Counted from the stretch's first letter, positions 7,699 to 17,526 are shown. The stretch: 64,000 bases of DNA from M55B112 sp040903745 (GCA_040903745.1 JBBDUV010000074.1:1-64000), one strand, 5' to 3'. Translations and numbers: made by a program. Notes: generated by a model not told the origin, from the letters alone.

Positions 7699-9774
7699 TT
7701 ACAAGTCGTCTGCTACGTCCCCTTCATTGTTATTTTGGTACTGCACATTAGTAATTGCAAGATTGGCATTATCGATGGCAGCAATCCCCCAGCCTTTCCC
7801 GTTACGGATGGTACTGTTGCTGATGGTCAGACTTGAATTATCATCAACACCGAGGTTGGTAGCCCTGTTCTGACTACTGTATGGGCCAATATTCATATTT
7901 GAATTACCTGCATATTCAATCACCACGTTTTCAATGTTGTTTCTGGCATCGGATGTACTGACACGTAAACCTTTCCAGTATTGACCGCCTGCCAGGTTGG
8001 AAGTGGAAAAAACGACCGGGTTGGATTCGGTGCCCGAAATATCAATGTAACCATCCAGGGTAGAGCCGCCAGACCCTTCGTCAATGCTGATGAGAACGTC
8101 TTCATCCAATTCGATCAGGGTTCCCTCGGTAATGAATAGAGGGGCTTCAATTTCCAGGTCATCACTTATTTTATAAGCGGCTCCCACTTCGAGTTTCGAC
8201 CAGGTGATTTCTTCCAGCAGGGTGCTGCCGTATATTTGAGGGCCGTCATGACTGTTTCCGCTGAACAATGACGCATCATCAAAAATGCCTGTGTTTAGTA
8301 CCTGGGTGTAAATAGCAGGTTCGGTATTATCGGCATAAGTATTGGCACTGTGTTCTAAGATGACACCCCGCGCAACGAGTCCGTAACCCCTGCTGTTGGA
8401 AAATTCACTGTTGGTGATGTTGATTCTGGCGTCTTCGTCAATGGCCACAGTTGTTTGCCGGTTATGGCTGCTGTATGGGCCAATATTCATTGTTGTATTA
8501 CCTCCATATTCAAAAACCACGTGATCAAAGGAGTTTCGGATGTCTGTGCTTTTAATTCTCAGTCCTTTCCAGTATTTTCCACTTTCAGGGGCTGCCGTGG
8601 TGAAAGTGATCTTACTGTCTTCTGTTCCGGTGGCCATGATGACACCTTCGGTGGTTACATCCACGAATACATCTTCTGTCAGCTCAACTTTCACGCCTTC
8701 GGATATGGATAATTCGGCATTTATCTCAATGTCGCCCGAAACTTTATAGCCCAGGTCTCCATTTAGTTTTGCCCACTTAGTGTTTTGTTCCAACGTACTG
8801 CTGTAAATCTCCACCCCGTTGAAACCATTTGTTAAGAAAAGAGATTCCTCATCAATGGGTTCGGTGTTGCTGATGTGGGTATATATGCCAGCCTGACCAT
8901 TATTTTCATAACTGATACTGGTATGTTCATGCAGGGTACCTCTGGTCACCAATCCATATCCTTTACTGTTGGATATTTCCGAATTGACAATGGAGAGTAC
9001 TCCATCATTATCTATACCCACATTGGTTTGTCTGTTTTGCGAACTGAACCTGCCTATATTCATTTCTGAATTTCCGGCATATTCAACCACCGCGTATTCC
9101 AGTCGGTTTTGGCTATCGGTACTTTCAATCCTCAGTCCTTTCCAGTATTTATTGCCATCTTTATCTGCTGATGTGAATACAATTCCATCGCTGGCAGTGC
9201 CGGTAGCTTTTATAAGCCCGTCTTCTGAAATATCAAACAAGATATCTTCCTGTAGTTCAATCCTGACGCCGGGATCAATGGTTAATTCTGCATCTATACG
9301 GACATTCCCGGTTACCAGGTAATCGGCTTGCTCAGGATCATCATGAATATTAACCAGGTGCAAATCTTCATTATAAGTACCACTCAAAGTTTGGGTTTCT
9401 TCACTGGCTTCGGTGGCCGTTATGGTTACTTCATCATCACTGGATCCAAGTTCGTTTGATATGGTGAGTAGAACCACATATTCGCCCGGTGTATCGGGAG
9501 TGAATGAGGCAATTTCCGAATCGCTGTTGCCGATGACCGTGCTGCTGTTGTCGGGCAATGAGGCGAATGACCATTCAATATCGAATTCCCCGCCCGTTGC
9601 ATCGGTCGATTGGGAGGCATTAAGTTCAACAGTTTCTCCAACTTCAACGGTTTGGTTGGCACCTGCATCGGCCGTCAGAACGCCATCGGTATTGTTTCTG
9701 TCGTCTTCACAGGCATTAAAAGGAATAATAAGCAATGTCGGAAGTAGTACTTTGAATAAATTACTTACTTTCAT
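7699..9774 (-). CDS. Lipoprotein with PKD/Ig-like domain and three beta-helix repeat units
   Basis: 691 aa using the ATG at 9772-9774; a TTG at 9798 would only add 8 residues before a good lipoprotein signal (MKVSNLFKVLLPTLLIIPFN, then Cys22). Residues ~30-125 look like a PKD/Ig-type domain (TADAGANQTVEVGETVELNA, then YVVLLTISNELGSSDDEV). After that, three units recur at 191-198 aa spacing, each with YWKGLR, VVxEYAGNS and MNIGxxSSxNR motifs, the pattern of right-handed parallel beta-helix proteins. It is probably a surface or periplasmic lipoprotein. No catalytic residues are recognisable, so polysaccharide binding is only an inference. It stands alone. Confidence 0.8.
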   Translation of the reverse strand: MKVSNLFKVLLPTLLIIPFNACEDDRNNTDGVLTADAGANQTVEVGETVELNASQSTDATGGEFDIEWSFASLPDNSSTVIGNSDSEIASFTPDTPGEYVVLLTISNELGSSDDEVTITATEASEETQTLSGTYNEDLHLVNIHDDPEQADYLVTGNVRIDAELTIDPGVRIELQEDILFDISEDGLIKATGTASDGIVFTSADKDGNKYWKGLRIESTDSQNRLEYAVVEYAGNSEMNIGRFSSQNRQTNVGIDNDGVLSIVNSEISNSKGYGLVTRGTLHEHTSISYENNGQAGIYTHISNTEPIDEESLFLTNGFNGVEIYSSTLEQNTKWAKLNGDLGYKVSGDIEINAELSISEGVKVELTEDVFVDVTTEGVIMATGTEDSKITFTTAAPESGKYWKGLRIKSTDIRNSFDHVVFEYGGNTTMNIGPYSSHNRQTTVAIDEDARINITNSEFSNSRGYGLVARGVILEHSANTYADNTEPAIYTQVLNTGIFDDASLFSGNSHDGPQIYGSTLLEEITWSKLEVGAAYKISDDLEIEAPLFITEGTLIELDEDVLISIDEGSGGSTLDGYIDISGTESNPVVFSTSNLAGGQYWKGLRVSTSDARNNIENVVIEYAGNSNMNIGPYSSQNRATNLGVDDNSSLTISNSTIRNGKGWGIAAIDNANLAITNVQYQNNNEGDVADDL

Positions 9775-10453
9775 AGACTCTAATTTAATTGATACCAAAT
9801 TATTATTTTTCTTATAAAAGGAGTTTATAACCCTTATTTCTTTTACTCTATAAGGGTTACAAATAAATCAGATTTTTGTTTGGAGAATCTTCGGACTTCT
9901 TAAAAAAGTTGATTGATCAACCCATCTGATTGATGAAAACCTAAAAAGGAAGATGAAATGGGATTAACCCAAGTTGAACAAAATAGACGAATATGTACAT
10001 CTTCATGTTTTGATTTTAATTCATCTTTAACCTGCTTTGATTTCAATTATGAAAGTCTTTCCAGACTTGATATGGATTATGTTGACCTGCTGCTCATCCA
10101 CTGGCCGGTATCCGGTATGGATCTGAAGGCTTGCCTGGATACCATGTTTGTATTCCGGTACAGAAAAAAAAGAACGAATATCGTGTCATTCACAAATGCA
10201 AATATGCCTAAATAACTGCAGGTTAAGCTGTAATGATATCATACCACCGGGTACTTTTGCAATGGGCCTGTGCTTAAGGTATGAAAGTTGTGCATGAAAT
10301 ACCACATTTCAATCATAGCATTTATGAAACTGACTGCATCAGTGAAAAATTGATTCTTACAACATAAATAGTAAACATTTAACTGTTAAGTTTGTCTAAC
10401 AAGTAGGTTATTAGGCTTTTATTATCGTTGTATTATTAATTATCCCTTACGAA
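9775..10453. other. 679-bp stretch with only a gene remnant
   Basis: Divergent spacer between the beta-helix lipoprotein gene and the methyltransferase gene. Apart from the aldo/keto reductase relic at 9958-10215 it is AT-rich and shows no ORF of note, no hairpin terminator and no convincing promoter pair. Confidence 0.5.
9958..10215 (+). pseudogene. Aldo/keto reductase remnant
   Basis: The 85-codon frame includes SLSRLDMDYVDLLLIHWPV, the unmistakable strand of AKR enzymes, followed by a corrupted version of the usual GKIRAIGVSNF region (reads RTNIVSFTNAN). The catalytic Tyr/Lys segments and the cofactor-binding C-terminus are absent; intact AKRs are ~270-330 aa. It is a decayed internal fragment. 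Confidence 0.65.
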
Positions 10454-11119
10454 ATGAATAAACTAAGTATTACTCATCATCTGACAGTTTTTACAACCCT
10501 GGTTTTTCTTTTCTTTCCAAATCAGGTTCAGTCACAGAAGCTAAATGGAGATAAAACACTTGACAGTCGTGTTGAAAAATACCTGGAAGAACACACGCAT
10601 GAGTTCCGGGATATGAATGTTCCCACCAAAGATGGCAAATTATTATACAGTCTTATTATTGAAGGAAATTACACAAAGGCCCTTGAAATTGGAACTTCAA
10701 CAGGACTTTCAGGAATATATCTTGCATGGGCTTTAAGCAAGACAGATGGGAAACTCATTACTATTGAGATTGATGAAAGACGGCATAAAATTGCGCTAAA
10801 ACATTTCGAACAGGCAGGTCTTTCAGAGTATGTCGATGCCCGGTTGGCAGACGCACATACGCTGGTAAAATCGCTTGAAGGTCCATTTGACTTTGTTTTC
10901 AGTGATGCAGACAAGAACTGGTATAAGCAATATTTTCTTGACCTGGATCCAAAATTGGTTGTAGGAGGTTGTTATACTGCACACAATGTATCAGATAAAA
11001 GAGGTGGGTGGAATTACAACTACTATGAGTTTGTGAAAGGACTTGATCATTATAATACAGCGCTCCACCCTGGCAGTAGTCTGCTTGTGAGCTACAAAAC
11101 AGCCGATAAAACACCCTGA
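10454..11119 (+). CDS. O-methyltransferase with export signal
   Basis: 221 aa. A class I SAM-dependent O-methyltransferase of the caffeoyl-CoA/catechol type: motif I ALEIGTSTGLSG (76-87), acidic ITIEIDE (102-108), and the metal-site-like FSDADKNWY (149-157). Unusually, residues 1-28 form a hydrophobic signal peptide (LTVFTTLVFLFF, then QVQSQ), predicting periplasmic location, where SAM is not normally available. It may instead be membrane-tethered. It ends 5 bp before the permease gene, so the two are probably co-transcribed. The substrate is unknown. Confidence 0.8.
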   Translation: MNKLSITHHLTVFTTLVFLFFPNQVQSQKLNGDKTLDSRVEKYLEEHTHEFRDMNVPTKDGKLLYSLIIEGNYTKALEIGTSTGLSGIYLAWALSKTDGKLITIEIDERRHKIALKHFEQAGLSEYVDARLADAHTLVKSLEGPFDFVFSDADKNWYKQYFLDLDPKLVVGGCYTAHNVSDKRGGWNYNYYEFVKGLDHYNTALHPGSSLLVSYKTADKTP

Positions 11120-11124
11120 AATCA

Positions 11125-12468
11125 ATGTCAGGAGAAGAACTGAAGCGCAAACTGGGTCTTTTTTCCTCCACCAATATCGTAGTCGCCAATATGATAGGGG
11201 CAGGAATTTTTATGACTTCCGGACTGTTAATGGCCGAATTAAATAACCCGGTCCTCATGTTGGTATTATGGGGTGTGGGAGGCATCATTGCACTCTGCGG
11301 AGCTATTGCCTATGGGGAGCTTGGGGCGAATATACCTGAGGCAGGAGGAGAGTATAAATTCCTGAATGAGCTTTACCATCCTATGCTTGGTTTTTTAAGT
11401 GGATGGGTATCATTTATCGTTGGCTTCTCAGCCCCTATAGCGGCTTCTGCAATGGGATTCAGCGAATATTTTTTCAGAGCCATGCCTTCCGGTATGGTAA
11501 TTCTTACAGAAAAATTGAATCCTGAACTTGCTAAAACCCTTTTGTCTGTTTTCGTTATACTTTTATTTACGGCAATCCATTACAGGGGATTAAAATTTGG
11601 AGCACGGCTGCAAAATCTTCTAACGGTATTGAAAGTGGTACTGATCGTTGCCCTGATTACAGGAGGAATACTCTCTCAAAACGGAGAGGCAGAGAATTTT
11701 ACTCCAAAAGAAAGCATCTCCAGTGGATTTGATGGTTGGAGATCCATTGGATTATCATTGATGTGGATCATGTTTGCATTCAGCGGTTGGAATGCTGCCA
11801 CGTACATTGGTGCTGAAATAAAGAAACCATCGAGAAATCTGCCCGGATCATTGCTGGCAGGAACAATTATAGTACTAATTCTTTACCTCGGACTTAATGC
11901 GGTGTATATTTACAGTATACCTGCGGATGATATTAAAGGTGTGATTTCCATTGGTGGACTAGCCATGAAAAACCTTTTCGGCGGACCTGCAGAAACACTG
12001 TTTTCCATATTAATTGCATTTGCTCTTTTTTCTTCTCTGAGCGCATTTATTATTATCGGTCCCAGGGTATATTACTCAATGGCCAGGGACGGGCTTTTCT
12101 TCAAAGCCGTAGCCCGGATCCATCAAAGGTTCGAGGTGCCTTCAAATGCCATTATCCTTCAATCCGTCATCGCCGTTATTATGGTTATTTCAGGTACTTT
12201 TGAGCAGATACTCACATACATGGGATTTGCACTGGGAATATTCCCGATTCTTACGGTACTGGCCGTGTTCAGGTTAAGAAAACGCAGGCCATCAGCTATT
12301 AAATTATCAGGATTCCCTGTAGCTCATATCGTTTATATTACAGCGGGACTGCTCATTCTATTCCTGGCATACTTTGAAAGACCTGTTGAGTCCTCCATTG
12401 CCTTATTGACGGTATTAATCGGAATACCTGCCTATTATGTTTTCAAGAGGCAGAGGGCTTACAGTTAA
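11125..12468 (+). CDS. APC-superfamily amino acid permease
   Basis: 447 aa with about 12 hydrophobic segments. The N-terminal VVANMIGAGIFMTSG (14-28) is the substrate-binding GAGIF motif of TM1 in APC transporters, and WNAATYIGAEIKKPSRN is the conserved TM6-TM7 region. An inner-membrane amino acid (or polyamine) symporter or exchanger is expected; specificity is unclear. It is coupled to the preceding methyltransferase by a 5-bp gap. It converges with the SpoIIE gene with only 20 bp between stops and no evident hairpin. Confidence 0.9.
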   Translation: MSGEELKRKLGLFSSTNIVVANMIGAGIFMTSGLLMAELNNPVLMLVLWGVGGIIALCGAIAYGELGANIPEAGGEYKFLNELYHPMLGFLSGWVSFIVGFSAPIAASAMGFSEYFFRAMPSGMVILTEKLNPELAKTLLSVFVILLFTAIHYRGLKFGARLQNLLTVLKVVLIVALITGGILSQNGEAENFTPKESISSGFDGWRSIGLSLMWIMFAFSGWNAATYIGAEIKKPSRNLPGSLLAGTIIVLILYLGLNAVYIYSIPADDIKGVISIGGLAMKNLFGGPAETLFSILIAFALFSSLSAFIIIGPRVYYSMARDGLFFKAVARIHQRFEVPSNAIILQSVIAVIMVISGTFEQILTYMGFALGIFPILTVLAVFRLRKRRPSAIKLSGFPVAHIVYITAGLLILFLAYFERPVESSIALLTVLIGIPAYYVFKRQRAYS

Positions 12469-12488
12469 AAACTTAACTTTTGCAGCCA

Positions 12489-15400
12489 TTAGATTCTTAA
12501 ACCCATAATTAATATATCATCGATCTGGGGTAATCCAATATGCCAGTTCTCAATCTCTTCATCCAATAACCATTTTTGTCTTTCTAAAGGTTCTCTATGA
12601 ATGTTTACTAAGAACTCCCTGAAACGGCCATACATATATTTTTTTCCGTTTGGTCCCCCAAATTGATCCGGAAATCCATCAGAGAATAAATAGAGCAGGT
12701 CTCCTTTCTCCAATGGCAACACATGGTTTGTAAACTTTTGCTTATGCTCGTGGCCTGTTCCTATACCTGCCTTGTCAGCAGGAGTTTTAATCAGCTCATT
12801 ATTCCTTATTATATAAAGCGGATTCTGTGCAGCTGAAAACTGAAGTGTGCGGGTTGCCGGCTCATAAATACATAGAGAGATATCCATTCCATCATTTGCA
12901 ACCATTACTGTTTCAGGTAGCTTATGTAATGACTCACTTATTCTCTCGTTTAGCAGATCGAGCATCTGAGAGGATTTATAAATATCAAGTGATTTTACAA
13001 TATCATTCAGTGCAGATAATCCAAGCATACTCATGAAGGCTCCTGGTACACCATGACCTGTGCAATCACCTACTGCGAAGAATACGTGATCTTTCCTGCC
13101 CGCTACCCAGTAAAAGTCGCCACTAACAATACCTCGTGGTTTATTTAAAACAAAATAGCTGCCCAGCAGGTTATTCATAAGATCCCTGGGAGGCAATGCA
13201 GCCGATTGTATTCTATGTGCATACCTGATACTGGCCTGAATCTCTTCATTTTGTTGTTCAATTTGATCCCTCTGCTCACGGGCATGATCTCGCTGGGTTT
13301 CAATTTCCTCTTTTTGTTTTTCGAGTTCCGTATTCTGATAGCGTATCTTCTCTGTTCTTTTTTTCACTTCAATTTCCAGCGCCTGCCGCGCACTTTCCAG
13401 CTTAGACAGACGTAGTTTTATATACATGTATATACCCGTAGTGGCCAACAAACACACCATTATTATAAACCACCATTTTTTCCAGAAGGGTAATTCAATC
13501 GTAAAGCTATACGATGATACCGGGGTATCATGCCAATTAACACCGTCAATACTTACCTGGGCAATGAAAGTATATGTACCCGGTGGTAATTTTGAATATG
13601 TAAAAGGTTGATTTCTTTTGGAATAATTCCATTCAAGGTCATATCCCCTTAGCATATACCTGTATTCTATACTTTCAGGGTCTTTGAACCAGAAACCAGT
13701 GTAGCCAAAAGTAAAATTATTCTCATTAAACCTGAAAGAATTTCTGTCCTTGTTTATCGGCAAACCGAAAAGATTTAATACCGATAAATAAATACATGGT
13801 TGACCCATCATTTTCCCCAGGAATTCCGGATTGTATTTTATGATTCCTTTTTCTGTCCCAATCCAGATATTTCCATTGTCATCTTTGTAAACGGAATTTA
13901 AGACCGGATAATGGTAAGCAAGTCCCATGTTTTCACCAAATCTGAATACAGGACCTTCACCTGGTTTATATAACAGTATTTCATAATTTGAAATAATCAG
14001 AAGATTGCCCCACGAATCAAATTCAATAGCAAGAATGTTGTCTGTTTCAGAACCCATGTTATCATGCAATATAACCGTATCCTCTTTTACCTGCAAAACA
14101 CCCTGTGCACCGGTGTTATACCATACGCTACCATCCGGACCTACTGTTACTCCGTAGAATTGGGGGATATTAAAACTATCGATGGGTATAAAATGGACTT
14201 TTTGGTCTTCAATGTATGCTGGTTTATTAAACGATCCTGCAATCCAAATTCTTCCATTTTGATCCCGGGCAGTTGAATATATATAGGTATTTTCAAGCAC
14301 AGGGTCAGGTACCGGAACAATGCGGTTTTCATCCACATTGATCTGCGCCACACCTCCACCTAATGTAGAAAAAAAGATAGTCCCTTGATCTCCTGAAATA
14401 TGTATCACATTATTATCTGGTAAGCCGTCATCTGTGGTGTAGCTTTGAACCAATGCCCCTGATTCTGAAAACCTAAAAACGCCATCGTCATAAGTGCCAG
14501 CCCAGATTGCCCCACTTTCAGAAACATATACTGAAATAAAATTTTTGTCACTTAGTCCATTGCGCGTGGAAATATTTGTCCATTGATACTTACCATAATC
14601 ATCTTTTCTGCCGCGAAAAAGATCCAGCTCACCACATACCCAGTTATCATTTACATTATCAATTGCCAGACTGTATGCCATACTAAATGGGGTGCCGGTT
14701 TCACTGTTCAGAAATTCAAAAACCGGGGGGAGTATCTGAACGACCCCCAACCTACCGCCTGCCCAAATATTATGTTCTGCATCCCTGAATACTGCATTCA
14801 GGCTATTTGAAATAAGACCCTCATCTTCTGTTATCTGCGTAATCAGTTTAACATTGCGGTCTGCATCAGTATTTAGCTTAACAATCCCGTTTCGAAGTGT
14901 TGAAACCCACAATTCGTTTCCAGTATGAAAATCCATTCCTGTAATTGTCCCAAAAGACCAATCCGAAATTGATGAAATTGATTTGTATTTGGTATTATAA
15001 ACAGCAACTCCCCAGTCATGTGTTCCTATCCAAATGTTATCATCTTTATCCGATTCAACTACATGTACGATGTTATCGGGTAGTCCATCTTTCATGGAAA
15101 TTGAGAATACTGAATCGGTTGTTACCTGTGCAATTCCATAGTCTGTGCCCAACCACAGTCTGCCCCTGAAATCCAGCTCGATATCGTACACATAATTATC
15201 GGGCAGACCTTCTTCAGTACCAATATTACTCAAATATCTGCCATCAAACCTGTAGATCCCCTCCCCAAGTGTGGCGTACCAGACTATACCTTCATGATCA
15301 GTTACAATATCTGATATCTCCACATTGCCAATCCCTTCCGGGGGTAAAAAGGGTGTAAAATTCCCCTTGTAGAATGTTGTTATTTTACCATTTCGATGGC

Positions 15401-15692
15401 CTATCCACAGCCTTTTATCATGGTCCTCAGCAATAGCAGTTATGTTATTATCAAGAAGGCTGTCTTCCACAGTGTATTGAATCAGATTATTCCCGTCAAA
15501 TTTAAATAATCCCAGTTCTGTACCAAACCAAATCCAACCGGAGGAATCCTGGAAAACAACTTCCACACGATAATCAGTCCTTCCCTTGATAAGTTCATGC
15601 TGGCGAAGAAAGGGAATCTGAGCCTCCATACTCGTAGCAATTATAAGAAATAACAGGTTTATAAAAATGGTGCGCTTCGCAATACGATTCAT
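12489..15692 (-). CDS. Propeller-sensor SpoIIE-family serine phosphatase
   Basis: 1067 aa. Signal peptide, then periplasmic two-component-regulator propeller repeats (many DGLPDNxV and WxGTxxxG motifs) to ~residue 620, a Y_Y_Y domain (~650-730), one membrane segment (~735-757), a Glu/Gln-rich coiled coil (~765-820), and a C-terminal SpoIIE/PP2C phosphatase with SGDFYWVAG, FFAVGDCTGHGVPGAFMS and LFSDGFPDQFGG. This pairs an extracytoplasmic sensor with cytosolic Ser/Thr dephosphorylation, typically of an anti-sigma-factor antagonist. It is the last gene of a tight leftward operon (1-bp gap after YceI). No partner switch genes are adjacent. Confidence 0.9.
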   Translation of the reverse strand: MNRIAKRTIFINLLFLIIATSMEAQIPFLRQHELIKGRTDYRVEVVFQDSSGWIWFGTELGLFKFDGNNLIQYTVEDSLLDNNITAIAEDHDKRLWIGHRNGKITTFYKGNFTPFLPPEGIGNVEISDIVTDHEGIVWYATLGEGIYRFDGRYLSNIGTEEGLPDNYVYDIELDFRGRLWLGTDYGIAQVTTDSVFSISMKDGLPDNIVHVVESDKDDNIWIGTHDWGVAVYNTKYKSISSISDWSFGTITGMDFHTGNELWVSTLRNGIVKLNTDADRNVKLITQITEDEGLISNSLNAVFRDAEHNIWAGGRLGVVQILPPVFEFLNSETGTPFSMAYSLAIDNVNDNWVCGELDLFRGRKDDYGKYQWTNISTRNGLSDKNFISVYVSESGAIWAGTYDDGVFRFSESGALVQSYTTDDGLPDNNVIHISGDQGTIFFSTLGGGVAQINVDENRIVPVPDPVLENTYIYSTARDQNGRIWIAGSFNKPAYIEDQKVHFIPIDSFNIPQFYGVTVGPDGSVWYNTGAQGVLQVKEDTVILHDNMGSETDNILAIEFDSWGNLLIISNYEILLYKPGEGPVFRFGENMGLAYHYPVLNSVYKDDNGNIWIGTEKGIIKYNPEFLGKMMGQPCIYLSVLNLFGLPINKDRNSFRFNENNFTFGYTGFWFKDPESIEYRYMLRGYDLEWNYSKRNQPFTYSKLPPGTYTFIAQVSIDGVNWHDTPVSSYSFTIELPFWKKWWFIIMVCLLATTGIYMYIKLRLSKLESARQALEIEVKKRTEKIRYQNTELEKQKEEIETQRDHAREQRDQIEQQNEEIQASIRYAHRIQSAALPPRDLMNNLLGSYFVLNKPRGIVSGDFYWVAGRKDHVFFAVGDCTGHGVPGAFMSMLGLSALNDIVKSLDIYKSSQMLDLLNERISESLHKLPETVMVANDGMDISLCIYEPATRTLQFSAAQNPLYIIRNNELIKTPADKAGIGTGHEHKQKFTNHVLPLEKGDLLYLFSDGFPDQFGGPNGKKYMYGRFREFLVNIHREPLERQKWLLDEEIENWHIGLPQIDDILIMGLRI

Positions 15693-15693
15693 A

Positions 15694-16242
15694 TTACTGC
15701 TGTGGTTTTAAGCTCAAATTCACTTTTACTTGTATCTCCTCGGAAATCTTCTGATTTAAAATTGTGGGAATAGAAATCCTCTGGTCATCAAGAAAAACCG
15801 GGAACCCGGAACGAACATCAATACCGGGATTGCCAACGAATACCTGACAACGAATAATACGGTCAATTCCAACCCCATGGATTGTAAGTTTCCCTTTTGC
15901 CCTGATATTGTATGTTCCTGGTACAGAAAGGTCTATTTCTTCAATGATCTTTCCACTAAAGGTTGAATTCGGATACTGGTCGCTTTCCATATAATCTTCA
16001 TTAAAATGAGTTTTTTGAAGCGAACTGTTAAAACCCTCAAAACTCCTTGTTCTCACCCTAAATGAGAAAGTTCGATCATCAATATTAATTGCTCCCAGCA
16101 TTTCATTTGATGAAGCTTTAATCAGTTCTAACGGAGCATCTGATATAAAATCCACCCTGCCATCCTTGCACAAATAAATATTTTGGGCTTCAAGATGAAG
16201 CGTAGTAATTACTACGAGTATGATGGTGTAGTAAATTTTCAT
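15694..16242 (-). CDS. YceI-family periplasmic protein
   Basis: 182 aa with an N-terminal signal peptide (YYTIILVVITTLHLEAQ). The body has the YceI lipocalin-like pattern: RVRTRSFEGFNSSLQKTHFN, SDQYPNSTFSGKI and the IRAKGKLTIHGV strand. YceI proteins bind polyisoprenoid or quinone-like lipids in the periplasm. It sits 1 bp from the genes on both sides, within one operon of a haem lipoprotein, a DUF5777 protein and a SpoIIE sensor, pointing to a redox or envelope-lipid function. Confidence 0.9.
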   Translation of the reverse strand: MKIYYTIILVVITTLHLEAQNIYLCKDGRVDFISDAPLELIKASSNEMLGAINIDDRTFSFRVRTRSFEGFNSSLQKTHFNEDYMESDQYPNSTFSGKIIEEIDLSVPGTYNIRAKGKLTIHGVGIDRIIRCQVFVGNPGIDVRSGFPVFLDDQRISIPTILNQKISEEIQVKVNLSLKPQQ

Positions 16243-16243
16243 T

Positions 16244-17152
16244 TCACCACTTTATATTACGTCTCGTTTCCCCAGTCGGAAAAACACGGTAAAGATTAAA
16301 CCCAAAGAATATCTCCCCGTCTAACCAGTTGCCAGAAGTCTCTGTAATAAATGCCCTTTCGAACATTGCCTGTGAATTGGAAACCTGCAACTGGAAAATA
16401 TGCCCACCGGTTTCAATATCAACACCAAGCGCCAGTGCATTATAAAAATCATCGGCTGCTTTTCCGGGAAGCAGGTAAAAATATTCAGAGGTAAAAGAAA
16501 GCATACGGTTCAGTCTTATTTTACCGCTGATTCCTGTGGCAAATATGTCGTTCTGGTCGTCAGGGAAGGGAACCAAATTTTTATGGACATACGTTGGGCT
16601 TAGCTGAAGAGAGAAATTTTTACCGAACTTGCGTGCAAGTAAAAGCTGGTTTGCGTATGACAATCTGGAGGTAAACAAGTTGTCTCTTTCAGGATGATCC
16701 CATCGCAATGTCTTAACAAAAACAACGGAGTAGAAAGTCAGCGAAACAGGCATATTACCCTCCTCGTTTTGCTGTTTTAGAATTCTGTATTTTATTGCCC
16801 CATCATAAGTTTTCTCAAAGGTATTTCTGCCTATGGAAATTGATGCCAGATCTTTGATTCCATAATCAAAACCAAGCCGGGTCGATGCCTGGTCCATTCC
16901 GAAAAACTGATATATACCTAGATTTATGGCACCAAAACGATGTGAAATTCTAAAATTTAAATCACCAGCACCAGGCACCTCAACAGACTGACCATTAATA
17001 ACTGTGGTTCCTTCAAAAGTGCCGAGGATAATTTCGGGTGTACCATTATTATCATCATCAAGTTCGTCCAGCAATCCTCCTAAGTCCTGTGAATTAAGAG
17101 CGGTAGGAAGAAGAGATGAAAATAATATTATAAAACGGATAAGATGTTTCAT
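16244..17152 (-). CDS. DUF5777 family beta-barrel protein
   Basis: 302 aa with a signal peptide (LIRFIILFSSLLPTALNSQ). The region GDLNFRISHRFGAINLGIYQ, then GIKDLASISIGR, and alternating strands ending with FFGFNLYRVFPTG fit DUF5777, a Bacteroidota outer-membrane barrel-like family commonly linked with YceI and cytochrome genes. An unusual acidic patch LLDELDDDNNGTPE follows the signal peptide. It is separated by 5 bp from the haem gene and 1 bp from yceI. Confidence 0.85.
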   Translation of the reverse strand: MKHLIRFIILFSSLLPTALNSQDLGGLLDELDDDNNGTPEIILGTFEGTTVINGQSVEVPGAGDLNFRISHRFGAINLGIYQFFGMDQASTRLGFDYGIKDLASISIGRNTFEKTYDGAIKYRILKQQNEEGNMPVSLTFYSVVFVKTLRWDHPERDNLFTSRLSYANQLLLARKFGKNFSLQLSPTYVHKNLVPFPDDQNDIFATGISGKIRLNRMLSFTSEYFYLLPGKAADDFYNALALGVDIETGGHIFQLQVSNSQAMFERAFITETSGNWLDGEIFFGFNLYRVFPTGETRRNIKW

Positions 17153-17157
17153 CCTGA

Positions 17158-17526
17158 TTAGTTTTCCGGGGCTCCGTTATCAAGCCATATATTAATTTGT
17201 AGCAATTCACAAAAAGGCAACTGGCGACGCTCGTAGGGCATGGGTACAAAGCCGGACTGGTGATTTATAACACCCCTTAACCTTCCATCATCCACAACTA
17301 CCCTCACTGCTTCATAACTGTCGTGCCGTACATTGTTGTACGATGTAACAGACCCATGACAAACAACACAGTTTGTTTGGAGAATGTCTGCAATTGTGCC
17401 TTCCCATGTAATGTTTGTTGTATCGCACACTTCTTCCCCGAATAGATCAAACTCATTGTGGTTGGTGCATGAGAAGAACAGTAAAGTCCCAAATATGAAA
17501 AATACAATATTAAATATCCATTTCAT
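17158..17526 (-). CDS. Monohaem c-type lipoprotein
   Basis: 122 aa from the ATG at 17524-17526 (a GTG at 17535 would add three residues). The lipoprotein signal FGTLLFFSC gives Cys20; one haem-binding CVVCH (53-57) follows. The downstream SYNNVRHDSYEAVR and PMPYERRQLPFCELLQINIW, with its MP pair, are typical of short cytochrome c or planctomycete-type haem domains. First gene of the YceI/SpoIIE operon, behind a good promoter at 17552-17582. It probably transfers electrons at the envelope; the partner is unknown. Confidence 0.85.
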   Translation of the reverse strand: MKWIFNIVFFIFGTLLFFSCTNHNEFDLFGEEVCDTTNITWEGTIADILQTNCVVCHGSVTSYNNVRHDSYEAVRVVVDDGRLRGVINHQSGFVPMPYERRQLPFCELLQINIWLDNGAPEN

